Counted from the first letter of the stretch, positions 1 through 7,895 are shown. The stretch: 64,000 nt of DNA from Akkermansia muciniphila (GCF_002884975.1 NZ_PJKB01000001.1:558001-622000), one strand, 5' to 3'. A program made the numbers and translations. Notes: a model not told the origin generated them from the sequence alone.

Positions 1-203
1 TGCGGCAAGGGGATGATCTCTCCCGTATCCGAGTCCCGGCTGCACAATCCCAGAGGAAAACATTCCTTGAGAACGATATTGCGCCTGAGCTGATTATCCC
101 AGGCGATGTAAGTGATGCCGAAGCCTCCCTGGCCCAGCGCCTTGAGCAACTTGTAATTGCCCAGCAGAGTTCCCGGAGGCAATGCGAAGCCAGAGACATC
201 CAT
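1..203 (-). CDS. Serine/threonine protein kinase, N-terminus only (runs off left edge)
   Basis: Only the first 67 residues are in the window. After an ATG at 201-203 the protein reads into a Hanks-type kinase N-lobe. A glycine-rich ATP loop (GQGGFG, about residues 24-29) follows a GNYKLLKAL strand, and the segment around LKECFP holds the candidate ATP-binding lysine. Such kinases phosphorylate Ser/Thr on partner proteins; no substrate can be inferred. The gene lies 4 bases downstream of the small DNA-binding protein gene on the same strand, so the two are probably co-transcribed. The rest of the kinase and any C-terminal domain are outside the window. Confidence 0.8.
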   Translation of the reverse strand, partial: MDVSGFALPPGTLLGNYKLLKALGQGGFGITYIAWDNQLRRNIVLKECFPLGLCSRDSDTGEIIPLP

Positions 204-207
204 ACAA

Positions 208-564
208 TCAGGCAAGCGGGGGATTGCCGAGCCTCGGCACTTCGTCGGCCAGGAACTCCTTCAGGGTCTTGCCCTGGGAGAAGGCTTTTTTCTCAAGAAC
301 CTTGCGGGTATCCGGATCGAGCTTTAGGGTAATCAGCGTTTCCTCTTCCACCTGCACCCGGCTCGGAAGGGTCAACGGGAGCTGCTTGATGAGTTCCCGG
401 ATGATGTGTTCCTTGGCGGCGGGAATGGGCTTTTTCGCCATCCAGTTGCGGACGGTCGCTTCCGTCACGAAACATCGTTCGGCGAGCCATGAATAATCGA
501 AGTTGTTGGCCTTGAGCCACAGCTTCACGTTCATTTTCAGCTCATCCTGATTCACTCCTGCCAT
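208..564 (-). CDS. Small helix-turn-helix-like DNA-binding protein
   Basis: About 118 residues. The N-terminal part (FDYSWLAERCFVTEATVRNW and following) has the spacing of a helix-turn-helix: the first helix is at LAERC and the recognition helix at EATVRNWM. The C-terminal half is charged, with a ribbon-helix-helix-like stretch (LITLKLDPDTRKVLEKKA). It probably regulates itself or the divergent zinc-ribbon gene, because both start in the same 140-base region. The start is uncertain: ATG at 564 is used here, a further ATG is at 534, and the frame is open to 600, where a start would overlap the likely promoter. No family name was recognised. Confidence 0.65.
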   Translation of the reverse strand: MAGVNQDELKMNVKLWLKANNFDYSWLAERCFVTEATVRNWMAKKPIPAAKEHIIRELIKQLPLTLPSRVQVEEETLITLKLDPDTRKVLEKKAFSQGKTLKEFLADEVPRLGNPPLA

Positions 565-649
565 GCTTCGGAATGTAGCATTATCGCTCTGTAATGGCAA
601 TATGGTTATATAACATTCCTATTTCTGAGATCATAATGAGATTTTTATG

Positions 650-706
650 TTGACTAAAGTCGCAAAAAAGAGGCATACAAGCAATGCAAACGAGATACAA
701 GCAATG
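650..706 (+). promoter_or_regulatory. Promoter-like region with two direct repeats before the zinc-ribbon gene
   Basis: A TTGACT box (650-655) is followed 18 bases later by CATACA (674-679), a moderate sigma-70-like pair. The 12-base word atacaagcaatg occurs twice, at 675-686 and 695-706, exactly 20 bases apart, or about two helical turns. The second copy ends in the start codon of the zinc-ribbon gene. The placement suits an operator for the neighbouring HTH-like protein, but that is inference. Confidence 0.4.
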
Positions 707-1186
707 AAAAATATCATCCAGTTCACTTGCCCCCGATGCGGAGGCCACCAACTGATGCTCGTCGAACGGGCCATGCACCGTTATGTCGTCCAGAATCTGG
801 AGGTCGACCGACAAGGCAGGCTGGCTGTCGGACTCAAGGTTCTGGTGGACGATTTATGCGGAGAGCCGCTGGGGTACCGCTGCGCGGACTGCCGTCATCC
901 GGATTGCCGTGGGAATGATTCATCGGAAGGGTCCCATCCGTGGCGCGAATCTCCACGGCATCATCGTAAACCAGCAGCAGAACGTTCGCTCCGTCGGACA
1001 ACGTGGCAGAGGACATGCCAAGAGGAATTTTATCCAAATTACTCACATGACGCATCCCACGGCGCCTTTTGGCCCCTCCGGTTTGCAGCAATTCCATATT
1101 CAACACGCTCCTGCACCCGCGCGTGTGTGCTTCCAGCTCGACAAGCACTGCAATATATGGCGACTGTTCGCCACCATTCAGAGTAA
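704..1186 (+). pseudogene. Zinc-ribbon protein, apparently fused to prophage DNA after about residue 70
   Basis: The start at 704 gives a sensible N-terminal domain with CPRCGG (residues 8-13) and a second cysteine group, YRCADCRHPDC (about 58-68), together a plausible zinc site. From about residue 70 the frame runs antisense through a phage tail gene on the minus strand and becomes a basic, low-complexity sequence typical of a shadow frame. The original C-terminus therefore seems to have been lost at a junction near 905-945, although the frame stays open to 1186. Function is unknown; a nucleic-acid or regulatory role is only suggested by the zinc ribbon. Confidence 0.5.
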
Positions 1187-1202
1187 AACGGGTTACTTCC
1201 AT
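834..1202 (-). pseudogene. T7 gp12-like tail tubular protein B (tail nozzle), N-terminal fragment
   Basis: The first 95 or so residues follow the N-terminal pattern of podoviral tail-nozzle proteins: a FTLNGGEQSP start, a GCRSVLNMELLQTGG segment and a RRRGMRHV motif, then a beta-rich stretch ending VEIRATDGTL. Full-length members are several hundred residues. Here the similarity stops at about residue 98 and the frame ends 24 residues later, inside sequence that encodes the zinc-ribbon protein on the other strand. It overlaps the stop of the upstream tail-tube gene, as in packed phage operons. It is read as a remnant truncated by a deletion and probably makes no functional protein. Confidence 0.65.
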
Positions 1203-1833
1203 GGTAAACCCCTCCTCCTTTTGAGACTCATGCCCCGTATCAAATCCAGGGGGTCCTGGTCATTGGAAGAATCCTGCACCTTATTGGCGAACGCAGCGTC
1301 CGGGAGCACTACTTTCAGAAACTCTTCCATCAATGCCTGCCGTAACTGGGGGCGCCCTGTGATGGACATGCACACGTTAATAGCCAAACGGCATGCCAGG
1401 GCATCCACAAACAACGGGTCGAATAAATCCACCTCTTTAATATCCCGGACATAGGAAATCTTCAGCATGTCCCCCGCATCTTGACCGGTGAATAAAACCC
1501 GTCCACCCAGCACAAACCGATCTGCCGGCACATCACACACCCGCAGGCAATCTTCCGGAAGGTCGTAGGCTGCCGCCATGGAGGCAGGCATCACGGCGTT
1601 ATTACTGGACCTGGGAAGTAACGCCCATCCCATAGCAAAAGACCATCTGACGCGTACCAGCACATCTTTTCGCGCCACCTCATAATTGCTCACAAGCGCC
1701 CTGGCAGACGGGAAGGGGTGAAATTCCCATTTCCTTCCGCGGGGACTCCCTTTGCCTGGGCATACTCATCGTCGCTTACGGCCCGTTCTCCAAGCCGGTC
1801 CAATGCTAAATTGCAAATTTCTACCTCCGTCAT
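1193..1833 (-). pseudogene. T7 gp11-like tail tubular protein A, broken by a frameshift
   Basis: Two minus-strand frames each carry part of one family. The first (start ATG at 1833, stop at 1690-1692) begins MTEVEICNLALDRLGE, the usual opening of gp11-like tail-tube proteins. The second, in another frame to 1193, has YEVARKDVLVRVRWSFAM and a later LACRLAINVCMSITGR segment, the usual middle and end. The frames must join within about 1705-1725, where the sequence contains ccccttcccg, so a one-base indel there is the simplest explanation. The second frame's only nearby start is a GTG at 1693. The gene lies in the decayed prophage, upstream of the truncated nozzle gene. Confidence 0.7.
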
Positions 1834-1915
1834 AGCTTCTTTCCGTGGGTGGAAATGCGGCGGGAGGAAAACCAATCAACTTCCCGCCGCCCTACTTCCT
1901 CTTTTCCTTCCCGGT

Positions 1916-2359
1916 TTATGGAAGAATGTATGCGATACAGAACACAGCCTTCTTGCCAGCAGCCGCCGTTCCGCTGACTACTGTGGCGGTCATCCAGCAC
2001 GGTTCCTCCGTCGGCACAGGATCCATGGCATCCGTGCCCCCCGTAAAACCGTTGGTCGTTTTAGCCGTGGAGATGGGCAGGGAACTGGCGTAGCGGGAAG
2101 AATCCCGTCCATCTCCGACTTTCACAGTAAGGCCGGTTGCCTCGGAAGTCACCGAACACAGATTGGGGAGGACCACAACATGTTTGGGAAGACGCACCAA
2201 ATTCATCACGTCACCGGTTACTTCGGCCCCGGTCAAAGTCACTACGGCACGGGCCATCACCACGTTGCCGCTTACACTCTGGCCGGATGCCGTCAGCGGG
2301 CCCGTTCCGTTAATGATCTGGTTCTGCTTACCTGCAATGTCGGAAAAAAATGTAGTCAT
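1916..2359 (-). CDS. Small prophage virion-type protein, hypothetical
   Basis: 147 residues, ATG at 2359, 18 bases after the capsid gene stop. The sequence is rich in Thr, Val, Gly and Ala with alternating beta-type segments (VSGNVVMARAVVTLTGAEVTGDV, in part) and no membrane segment or catalytic motif. Position directly after the major capsid gene, together with this composition, is typical of head decoration or head-closure proteins, but no family was recognised. The frame is intact. Confidence 0.6.
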   Translation of the reverse strand: MTTFFSDIAGKQNQIINGTGPLTASGQSVSGNVVMARAVVTLTGAEVTGDVMNLVRLPKHVVVLPNLCSVTSEATGLTVKVGDGRDSSRYASSLPISTAKTTNGFTGGTDAMDPVPTEEPCWMTATVVSGTAAAGKKAVFCIAYILP

Positions 2360-2377
2360 TGTACTTGATTCCCTTCC

Positions 2378-3301
2378 TTAGTTTGCAGATTCATCACACA
2401 GGATTTTCACGAAGCCTTCTTCCTGAAGGCGGGTGGCCCCACAGGCGAACTTGGCGCGGATTTGAAGGGCTTCCTCCATGTCGTCGCGAACGGAAAGCTT
2501 CACCTTGAAATCTTCCCAAAGTCCGAATTTCGCCTTGCTCTTCACCCAGGCCAGGCAGGAGCGCGTCTTTCCGTCCTCATCCAAAGGCAGGCGCTGGGTG
2601 CGAATGAATTTGAAGCCAAGGAGGGTATCAATCTCCCCATTCACCAATGCCTTCACATTGACGAAATCAGCGGAAGTTGCCTCCGTCGTGCGCAGCAGGC
2701 TCATGATCTGGGAACTGGTCACAGCAATCACTAGCTGATCGCCGTAATTTTCGGAATCTTGACCCCACGCCTCTTCCTCCTGGAACCGTTGAAGGGCTAC
2801 ACGCAGCTTGTCGATTGTCAGGTTGGACGCTTTGGCGGAGCCTGTCTCTACGTAATTGGCTGCCACAATCTGATCAGAAGGAAGCTCTACTGCCTTCATA
2901 CCGTCTTCACCGATGTAATTCGTGCCCAGGAAGCCGGAAATCATTACGTCGTCCATGCGGCGCCCGGCGGCGGCCCGGAGACCTTCGATTGTCTTGCTGA
3001 CGGGAACGTCGATATTGCCGAGTTGCGTGCCGTCAAATTCATCATAGCCGATGGCCTTGGTGAAAATACGCGGACGCATGGAGCGGCAGTCTGTCGGCGC
3101 CTCATCGAGGACAGTCTTGCCAAGACGGGACGTCTTTTCATCGAAGTCCAGCAAGCCGAACTGGTCCATGAAAACAACCTTGCCGGAAAGTCCTGTATCC
3201 GTGCTCGTGTAATTTCGGAAACGGGCGATCGTCTGTTGAAGCAGCGTGCCCCACTTATTTGTGTACTTGACCTGATATTGGTCTGGAATTGTCATTGCCA
3301 T
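2378..3301 (-). CDS. Phage major capsid protein
   Basis: 307 residues, the normal size for a HK97-fold coat protein of podovirus or N4 type. Supporting features are the N-terminal segment TIPDQYQVKYTNKW and a RRMDDVMISGFLGTNYIGEDG region around residue 120. There is also a long central helix followed by QLVIAVTSSQIMSLLRTTEA, and a C-terminal CLAWVKSKAKFGLWEDFKV domain, all typical of phage capsid proteins found next to T7-like tail genes. ATG at 3301 is used; a second ATG at 3295 is equally possible. No protease, scaffold, portal or terminase gene precedes it. Instead the integrase gene ends 67 bases upstream, which suggests deletion of the early head genes. Confidence 0.75.
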   Translation of the reverse strand: MAMTIPDQYQVKYTNKWGTLLQQTIARFRNYTSTDTGLSGKVVFMDQFGLLDFDEKTSRLGKTVLDEAPTDCRSMRPRIFTKAIGYDEFDGTQLGNIDVPVSKTIEGLRAAAGRRMDDVMISGFLGTNYIGEDGMKAVELPSDQIVAANYVETGSAKASNLTIDKLRVALQRFQEEEAWGQDSENYGDQLVIAVTSSQIMSLLRTTEATSADFVNVKALVNGEIDTLLGFKFIRTQRLPLDEDGKTRSCLAWVKSKAKFGLWEDFKVKLSVRDDMEEALQIRAKFACGATRLQEEGFVKILCDESAN

Positions 3302-3368
3302 GCCTCAACCATGGCACACCGGCATCAAAATAAATACCGCTCTAAATCAAGTAATTCAGAAATGACTG

Positions 3369-4493
3369 TCAGAACTTGAGTTTTGAAGCTTGTTCCTTGC
3401 TGTGCTCGTCACGGAGATGTCCGTATACCCGCATGGCAAGGGCGCCTCCGTCCTGGTGCCCCAGCCACTTTGCCACAGTCGGAATATCCACCCCTTGCTC
3501 GATGCACGTTGTGGCGAAGAAGTGGCGAAGATCATGCACCCTCATGTGTGGTAATCCAAGCCGGGTGCAGGCATTTGTCAGTGCTTTCCGGGGATTATCG
3601 AGTAATAATACAGAATCCGTCGCTGCATAATAACCACGTAGCTTCTTCATCCCTTCAATCACGCCCTGTAATGCCGGATTAATATAAAGCATCCTTGGCT
3701 TCACTGCGTGCTTGATGGCCGGCACCTTCACAACATTGGGGCCAATGTCGCCCCATGTAAGGCGTCTGGCCTCTTCAATCCTCAAGCCTGAATATGCCAA
3801 AAATTCCACCATGTCAGCAGCAGGAGACTCCAACGCCTTCTTGCCTGTGTGGCCCCGTAATACGGGAGCTCTCCGAATCTCTTGAACTATCCGGGCAAAA
3901 TCATCTTTACCAGGAATGAAAAAATCAGTGGGCTTTACCCTCATCAGCTCCAACTTGGAGGTAGGGTCTTCCTTGACGGAACCAGACTCAATCAGGATGG
4001 AAAATATCTTCCGTATAGCACAAAGTGTTCCATTAGCTGTTCTTGGCGTGTTATTTTTTGTTTTTGCCGCCCACCACAACCGACACATGTGAGGCGTAAT
4101 GGATATTGCCGGTACGTCAGATGCAACCAACTCCTTAGCATGTCTGGCAAATAAGAGAATGGATTGTAATGCCAGAGGCTTTAAATTGGGCCGCATCTTC
4201 TGACGGGCTATGTAGGTATCCACTGCTACATACCAAGAGACATTCCCAATGGCTGGAGTATCGGCCCCCATCTCCTGCAAAAAAGCCGCCATTTTGGCAA
4301 TGGCCTCGGTCAGTTCCTTTGTCTTGAGAGATCGTCTCACTGTTTTTCGGCCTCCCTGCCTGGAATCCATGCGGGCATAGTAAATACCGGAATTCTTTTC
4401 CCGGTACAGATGGGCGTAATCAGTCGGCTCGAAATACTGGCGCATGTCCATCTCTTGCCATTCCTGCGGCCCCAACACAACATTTTTCCACAT
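3369..4493 (-). CDS. int: Tyrosine recombinase (phage integrase)
   Basis: 374 residues. An N-terminal arm-type region is followed by a SAM-like core-binding domain (about 80-175) and the catalytic domain. All catalytic residues are visible: R238 in YSGLRIEEARRL, K261, H320 and R323 in HDLRH, H346 in GHQDGG and the nucleophile Y357 in RVYGHL. It therefore looks active and would catalyse site-specific integration and excision. The gene starts about 85 bases from the 3' end of tRNA-Val, the classical layout for an element integrated in a tRNA gene. A start at residue 15 or 17 is also possible. Confidence 0.92.
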   Translation of the reverse strand: MWKNVVLGPQEWQEMDMRQYFEPTDYAHLYREKNSGIYYARMDSRQGGRKTVRRSLKTKELTEAIAKMAAFLQEMGADTPAIGNVSWYVAVDTYIARQKMRPNLKPLALQSILLFARHAKELVASDVPAISITPHMCRLWWAAKTKNNTPRTANGTLCAIRKIFSILIESGSVKEDPTSKLELMRVKPTDFFIPGKDDFARIVQEIRRAPVLRGHTGKKALESPAADMVEFLAYSGLRIEEARRLTWGDIGPNVVKVPAIKHAVKPRMLYINPALQGVIEGMKKLRGYYAATDSVLLLDNPRKALTNACTRLGLPHMRVHDLRHFFATTCIEQGVDIPTVAKWLGHQDGGALAMRVYGHLRDEHSKEQASKLKF

Positions 4494-4534
4494 TGACGTG
4501 TGGCCTGACGTGTGGCTACTCTAAAAGCGAGGTG

Positions 4535-4573
4535 AAAAAAGAATCCCCGCAAGTCGTTAAACTTGCGGGGATT
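4535..4573 (-). terminator. Rho-independent terminator of tRNA-Val
   Basis: A perfect 13-bp stem (4542-4554 with 4561-4573) and a 6-base loop are followed, on the minus strand, by six T residues (4535-4540). It begins 5 bases past the tRNA 3' end. Confidence 0.85.
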
Positions 4574-4578
4574 AAAGA

Positions 4579-4653
4579 TGGTACGCGGTACTGGTTTCGA
4601 ACCAGTGACCCCATGCGTGTGAAGCATGTGCTCTACCACTGAGCTAACCGCGC
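4579..4653 (-). tRNA. tRNA-Val (anticodon CAC)
   Basis: On the minus strand the 75-base sequence folds as a cloverleaf. The acceptor stem is gcgcggt with accgcgt (one terminal G-U), the D arm is tagctcagtggtagagca, and the anticodon stem is catgc/gcatg around loop ttcacac. The T arm is actgg-ttcgaaa-ccagt. The loop gives anticodon CAC, which reads valine GUG. The 3' ACCA end is encoded. A strong promoter lies upstream and a terminator downstream. Its 3' end borders the integrase region, so it is the likely integration site of the prophage. Confidence 0.95.
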
Positions 4654-4671
4654 GTTTGCAGTGCGGGAGGG

Positions 4672-4700
4672 AATATATCGTTCAAGCAGGAGATTGGCAA
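4672..4700 (-). promoter_or_regulatory. Sigma-70-type promoter of tRNA-Val
   Basis: On the minus strand TTGCCA (4695-4700) is followed by a 17-base spacer and TATATT (4672-4677), placing initiation about 12 bases before the tRNA 5' end. This is the best match to the consensus seen in the window. Confidence 0.75.
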
Positions 4701-4868
4701 GGAGTTTTTTGAAGGCGGGTGAAAAAGAGGCGTGGTTTTTCTTCCGTCAATGTTCCCGGATTCATTACTGTGAGCGGGTGGGCATTTTTTCCGGGCTCCC
4801 TTCCGGAAAGTAGGAAGGTGGCTGATTTCCGGCTTGTACAGCATGGTGCGCCTTTCTACACTTCGGGC

Positions 4869-5972
4869 ATGAGTTGCACAAGCCCTCCCAGAGCCTGGGC
4901 CGAGGTTGATACGAACGCGCTGCGGCATAATTTGAGTGTCGTTCGCCGCATTATGCCGGACCAGCGGCAGATGGCCATTGTGAAGGCGGAGGCTTACGGC
5001 CACGGTCTTGAGGGGGTGGTGAAGGCTTTGGATAACGAAGGGTGCGCCTTTTTCGGCGTGGCGACTGTGGCGGAAGCTGCGCGGGTGCGGGATACGGGCG
5101 TCAAGACGTGCCCTTTTATTCTGGGGCCCTGTTTTGCCGGAGAACGGGAGGAGATTGTGCAGAACGGCTGGCGCGCCGCTCTTTCCAGCATGGAAGAGGC
5201 GGAGCATTTCAATTCCCTGGGCGCCCTGTATAACAAGCCCGTACACGTCCATGTGGGCGTGGATACCGGGATGGGACGCAGCGGTTTTCTGCCCAGTGAA
5301 CTGCACAGCCTGACGGAGAAGCTCAGGAAGCTGGACCACCTTCATCTGGAAGGCGTGTTTTCCCATTTATCCGCGGCTTCTGACGATATTTCTTTCACGC
5401 ACGGACAGATCAGCGGTTTTACGGAGGCGGTGAATGAGCTTTCCTCCGGCTACCAGTATGAGTTCCGGCACCTGTGCAGCAGCGCGGCCGTGTTCAATTA
5501 CAAGGTTCCCTGCGCCAACATGGTGAGGCTGGGGAGAATCCTGTACGGTTTTTCCCCCATGCCTTCCCCCTATAACAAGGAATTGAAGCCCACCATGACC
5601 CTGTACAGCCGCATCACCCTGATCCGCAGGCTGCCGGGCAACCACGGCGTTTCCTACAACCATTGTTATATCACCAAGGGGAGCACGAAGGTGGCTACCA
5701 TCGGCATCGGCTATGCGGACGGCTATCTTCAATACCTGTCCAACCAGGGTGCCCGCGTGTATATCAATGGCCAGTATTGTCCCGTGCTGGGCCGTGTTAC
5801 GATGGACCAGATTATGGTGGACGTTACCTACATGGACCATGTGGAGACCGGGGACCTGGTGGAGATCATGGGCCCCAATGTGAGCTGGGAGGAGCTGACG
5901 CGCCGCGCCAATACCATTCCCAGCAATGTGCTGACCAGCATCAGCGCCCGCGTGCCGCGGATTTATGTGTAA
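4869..5972 (+). CDS. alr: Alanine racemase
   Basis: 367 residues from ATG 4869; an upstream extension in frame has no homologous character. It interconverts L- and D-alanine with pyridoxal phosphate in the cytoplasm, supplying D-Ala for peptidoglycan. The PLP lysine is K39 in VKAEAYGHG (many relatives have VKANAYGHG or VKADAYGHG), and the second catalytic base is Y282 in GIGYADGY. The N-terminal TIM barrel ([11 protein letters not shown] at the middle) and the C-terminal beta domain ([14 protein letters not shown]) are both complete, and length is normal. It stands alone, divergent from tRNA-Val. Confidence 0.96.
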
Positions 5973-6473
5973 ACGGTACCTTTAGAGGGAGGCTGGTTTT
6001 TATTTTCTGTACTCTTTCGCGCTCCGGAAGTTTCAGTTTTTAAGCCGTTCCTGGATTATTCGAAAGGGGAAAAGTCATTTTGGGCCAAGCTGGGATGGCT
6101 GGGATACGCAAAATACGCTCCGTACAGTTTTTGGAGGGTGGTTTTTAAGATGGCCGGTAAGTTTTGTTCCGGCGCCTGGCGTATCTATTGATCGCTTTCA
6201 AGAGAGGGATCGACCATATCTTTTTTCTCCCAAGCCGATGCGAGGTTGAATGCGGCTTAATGGCAGTTTTAAATTAACTAATCTTTGTTTCTTCATAAAT
6301 ATTTTACATTTTAAAATGATAATTGTTTGTTTTTGTATGAGGATAATGTAATGTGAATAATGTAAAAACCTCCATGGTTTTTCATATCGCATGGCGGTTG
6401 TTCGGTACCATTGTCCGTCAATGCAATGCCATGATCAAGCCATTGAATATAAAAATAATAGAAATAACATATC
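5973..6473 (+). other. Intergenic region before the glycine-block gene
   Basis: About 500 bases without a convincing gene or terminator hairpin. The second half (about 6230-6470) is clearly AT-rich. It contains the direct repeat ataatgtaa at 6343-6351 and 6357-6365, which could belong to the control region of the downstream gene. No clear Shine-Dalgarno sequence precedes the ATG at 6474. Confidence 0.5.
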
Positions 6474-7811
6474 ATGAATAAAGACCAGCATGAAGTACAA
6501 ATGCAGGCCATTTTGGGCCAATCAAAATCCGCCCGCAGTGAGTTCTGGAAATCCCTGGATTTCCATGAACCGTCAAAGGGTTCCCTGAGGACAGACACGA
6601 AGAAGGGAGAATTCCTTCTTTCGCCGGATTCCTCGCTTAATAATGGTCCCCCGCCCGTGATTTGTGAAATTGACAGCATTCAGAAACTGAAAAAGTTGAC
6701 AGGCTGCGACGACAGTTTATTTGATTTGGGAGTTTTCTCTTCTGAAGAACTGGAATTCCCCGTATGGGATTCCACTTATGATCATACGGTGTGGAAGGAT
6801 TTACCCGCAAGGTGGAAAGCCATTTTGTGCCGTGTCTGCCAAGCCTATATTTACGGAGATTCTCGGAAGGTGGCAGCCTATGAGGATGTACTTAACCGCA
6901 AGTATTTTCCCATGAAAATTGCTTGTTTTACAGGAGAAAGTATTGTGGTGACCAAGGACCATCCCCTTATCATTGATCCAGGTTCCAGTCCTTATCCGGT
7001 TGTGCTTCATTACGACAGTATTACTCTTGAGGAAGGGGCAAAGATCATCTCCAAGAAGGGAGCCCTGGTTCATTTGGAATCAGATTATCTGCGGCAGGAA
7101 GGACGTCCCGACATGAAAGGTTCCTTTGTATTTACAGGAGAGGGTGGCGGAGACGGAGGAGATGGCGGAGACGGGGGAGACGGTGCCCAGGGGGCAAAAG
7201 GAGCTGATGGAGGAAGTAAGTCGGCAGGGGAAAAAGGAAGTAACGGTACGGCAGGACATGATGGAGGAAATGGCAGTAACGGCATTGCCGGTTCTAATCC
7301 GACTCCTGTTTCCATGTCGGTGGCAACCATCAAAGGGGATGTCCTGGTAGCCAGTTATGGAGGTAAGGGAGGCAACGGAGGAGATGGTGGTGAAGGAGGC
7401 CAAGGAGGCAAAGGTGGTACAGGAGGAAAGGATGGAGGGGATGGCGCAGGCGAAGGGGGAAACGGCGGTAACGGAGGGAAAGGAGGAAAAGGTGGCAAAG
7501 GAGCCGCCGGGGGCTCCGGAGCGAATGTTACCATCCATTATTGGACCCTTGACGGTTCTGTACAGTTGATTCAGTCTCCTGATCCCCATGAAGGACTTGG
7601 AGGGAACGGCGGCAGTGGAGGCAAAGGTGGAAAAGGTGGTGTGGGAGGAGACGGTGGCAGCAGTTCTGTGGCAGGAGGAACCGGAGGAACACCGGGAGCC
7701 TCAGGGGAGGGAGGGACAGCCGGGAATCATGGAGCCATGGGGAAAGTGATTCTTGTCCATGACGAGGAAAACCGTGTTACCGTACTGGTTCCTGCCGACA
7801 GGAATAGTTAA
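6474..7811 (+). CDS. Protein with three polyglycine-type blocks between beta-strand segments
   Basis: 445 residues with no signal peptide or membrane helix. Residues 1-150 are an unrecognised hydrophilic domain. About 150-220 is beta-rich, with regularly spaced strands (IVVTKDHPLII, VVLHYDSITLEEG, ALVHLES) that look like rungs of a right-handed beta-helix. Then come three glycine-rich blocks of about 50 residues (about 221-277, 296-352, 371-422) built from GGX/GX units such as GGNGG, GGKGG and GGDGG. They are separated by short beta segments of about 20 residues and closed by a C-terminal strand pair (KVILVHDEENRVTVLV). The pattern fits polyglycine-II helices packed in loops of a beta-solenoid. 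It could act as a cytoplasmic scaffold, or be secreted by a non-Sec route; function is unknown. A strong terminator follows. Confidence 0.8.
   Translation: MNKDQHEVQMQAILGQSKSARSEFWKSLDFHEPSKGSLRTDTKKGEFLLSPDSSLNNGPPPVICEIDSIQKLKKLTGCDDSLFDLGVFSSEELEFPVWDSTYDHTVWKDLPARWKAILCRVCQAYIYGDSRKVAAYEDVLNRKYFPMKIACFTGESIVVTKDHPLIIDPGSSPYPVVLHYDSITLEEGAKIISKKGALVHLESDYLRQEGRPDMKGSFVFTGEGGGDGGDGGDGGDGAQGAKGADGGSKSAGEKGSNGTAGHDGGNGSNGIAGSNPTPVSMSVATIKGDVLVASYGGKGGNGGDGGEGGQGGKGGTGGKDGGDGAGEGGNGGNGGKGGKGGKGAAGGSGANVTIHYWTLDGSVQLIQSPDPHEGLGGNGGSGGKGGKGGVGGDGGSSSVAGGTGGTPGASGEGGTAGNHGAMGKVILVHDEENRVTVLVPADRNS
7135..7740 (+). repeat. Three GGN-repeat tracts within the glycine-block gene
   Basis: Purine-rich tracts at about 7135-7305, 7360-7530 and 7585-7740 made of imperfect 3- to 9-base units of the form ggaggnaan or ggcggnaan. 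They encode GGX triplets. Such tracts can expand or contract by slippage in multiples of three while keeping the frame. Confidence 0.7.
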
Positions 7812-7821
7812 GAAATATCCC

Positions 7822-7868
7822 AACCGGGAGTCCGCTGCGGTTGCCGACCAGGTGGACTCCCGGTTTTT
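7822..7868 (+). terminator. Terminator after the glycine-block gene
   Basis: A perfect 12-bp stem (7822-7833 with 7854-7865) is followed by a T-run at 7864-7868. The ABC importer operon converges from the other side, but no T-run serves the minus strand. Confidence 0.85.
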
Positions 7869-7895
7869 ACTTGGGAGACGTTTCTGGTTCCGGCT

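Larger units (their letters stand above)
905..4580 (-). mobile_element. Decayed prophage at tRNA-Val
   Basis: A run of minus-strand phage genes (integrase, capsid, small virion protein, tail tube A, tail nozzle B) abuts tRNA-Val. Early genes, terminase, portal and everything after the first 98 residues of the nozzle are absent, one tail gene is frameshifted, and the left side ends inside an unrelated zinc-ribbon gene. The left boundary (about 905) is estimated from where protein similarity stops. The right boundary is taken at the tRNA 3' end. No second copy of the tRNA 3' end was found by eye in the window, so the true attL may lie outside it or be lost. Confidence 0.65.

Noticed and set aside
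1690-1740. Programmed ribosomal frameshift in the tail-tube gene
   Set aside because: No slippery heptamer or downstream structure was identified, and the surrounding prophage is decayed, so a mutation is simpler.
1-4500. A second copy of the tRNA-Val 3' end as an attachment site
   Set aside because: Scanning the left region by eye for the sequence at 4579-4594 gave no match.
7080-7589. A minus-strand frame rich in Ser and Pro opposite the glycine blocks
   Set aside because: Its repeats mirror the GGN tracts; it has no start signal or family features.
7135-7740. CRISPR-like array
   Set aside because: The repeats are short, coding, and lack uniform spacers.
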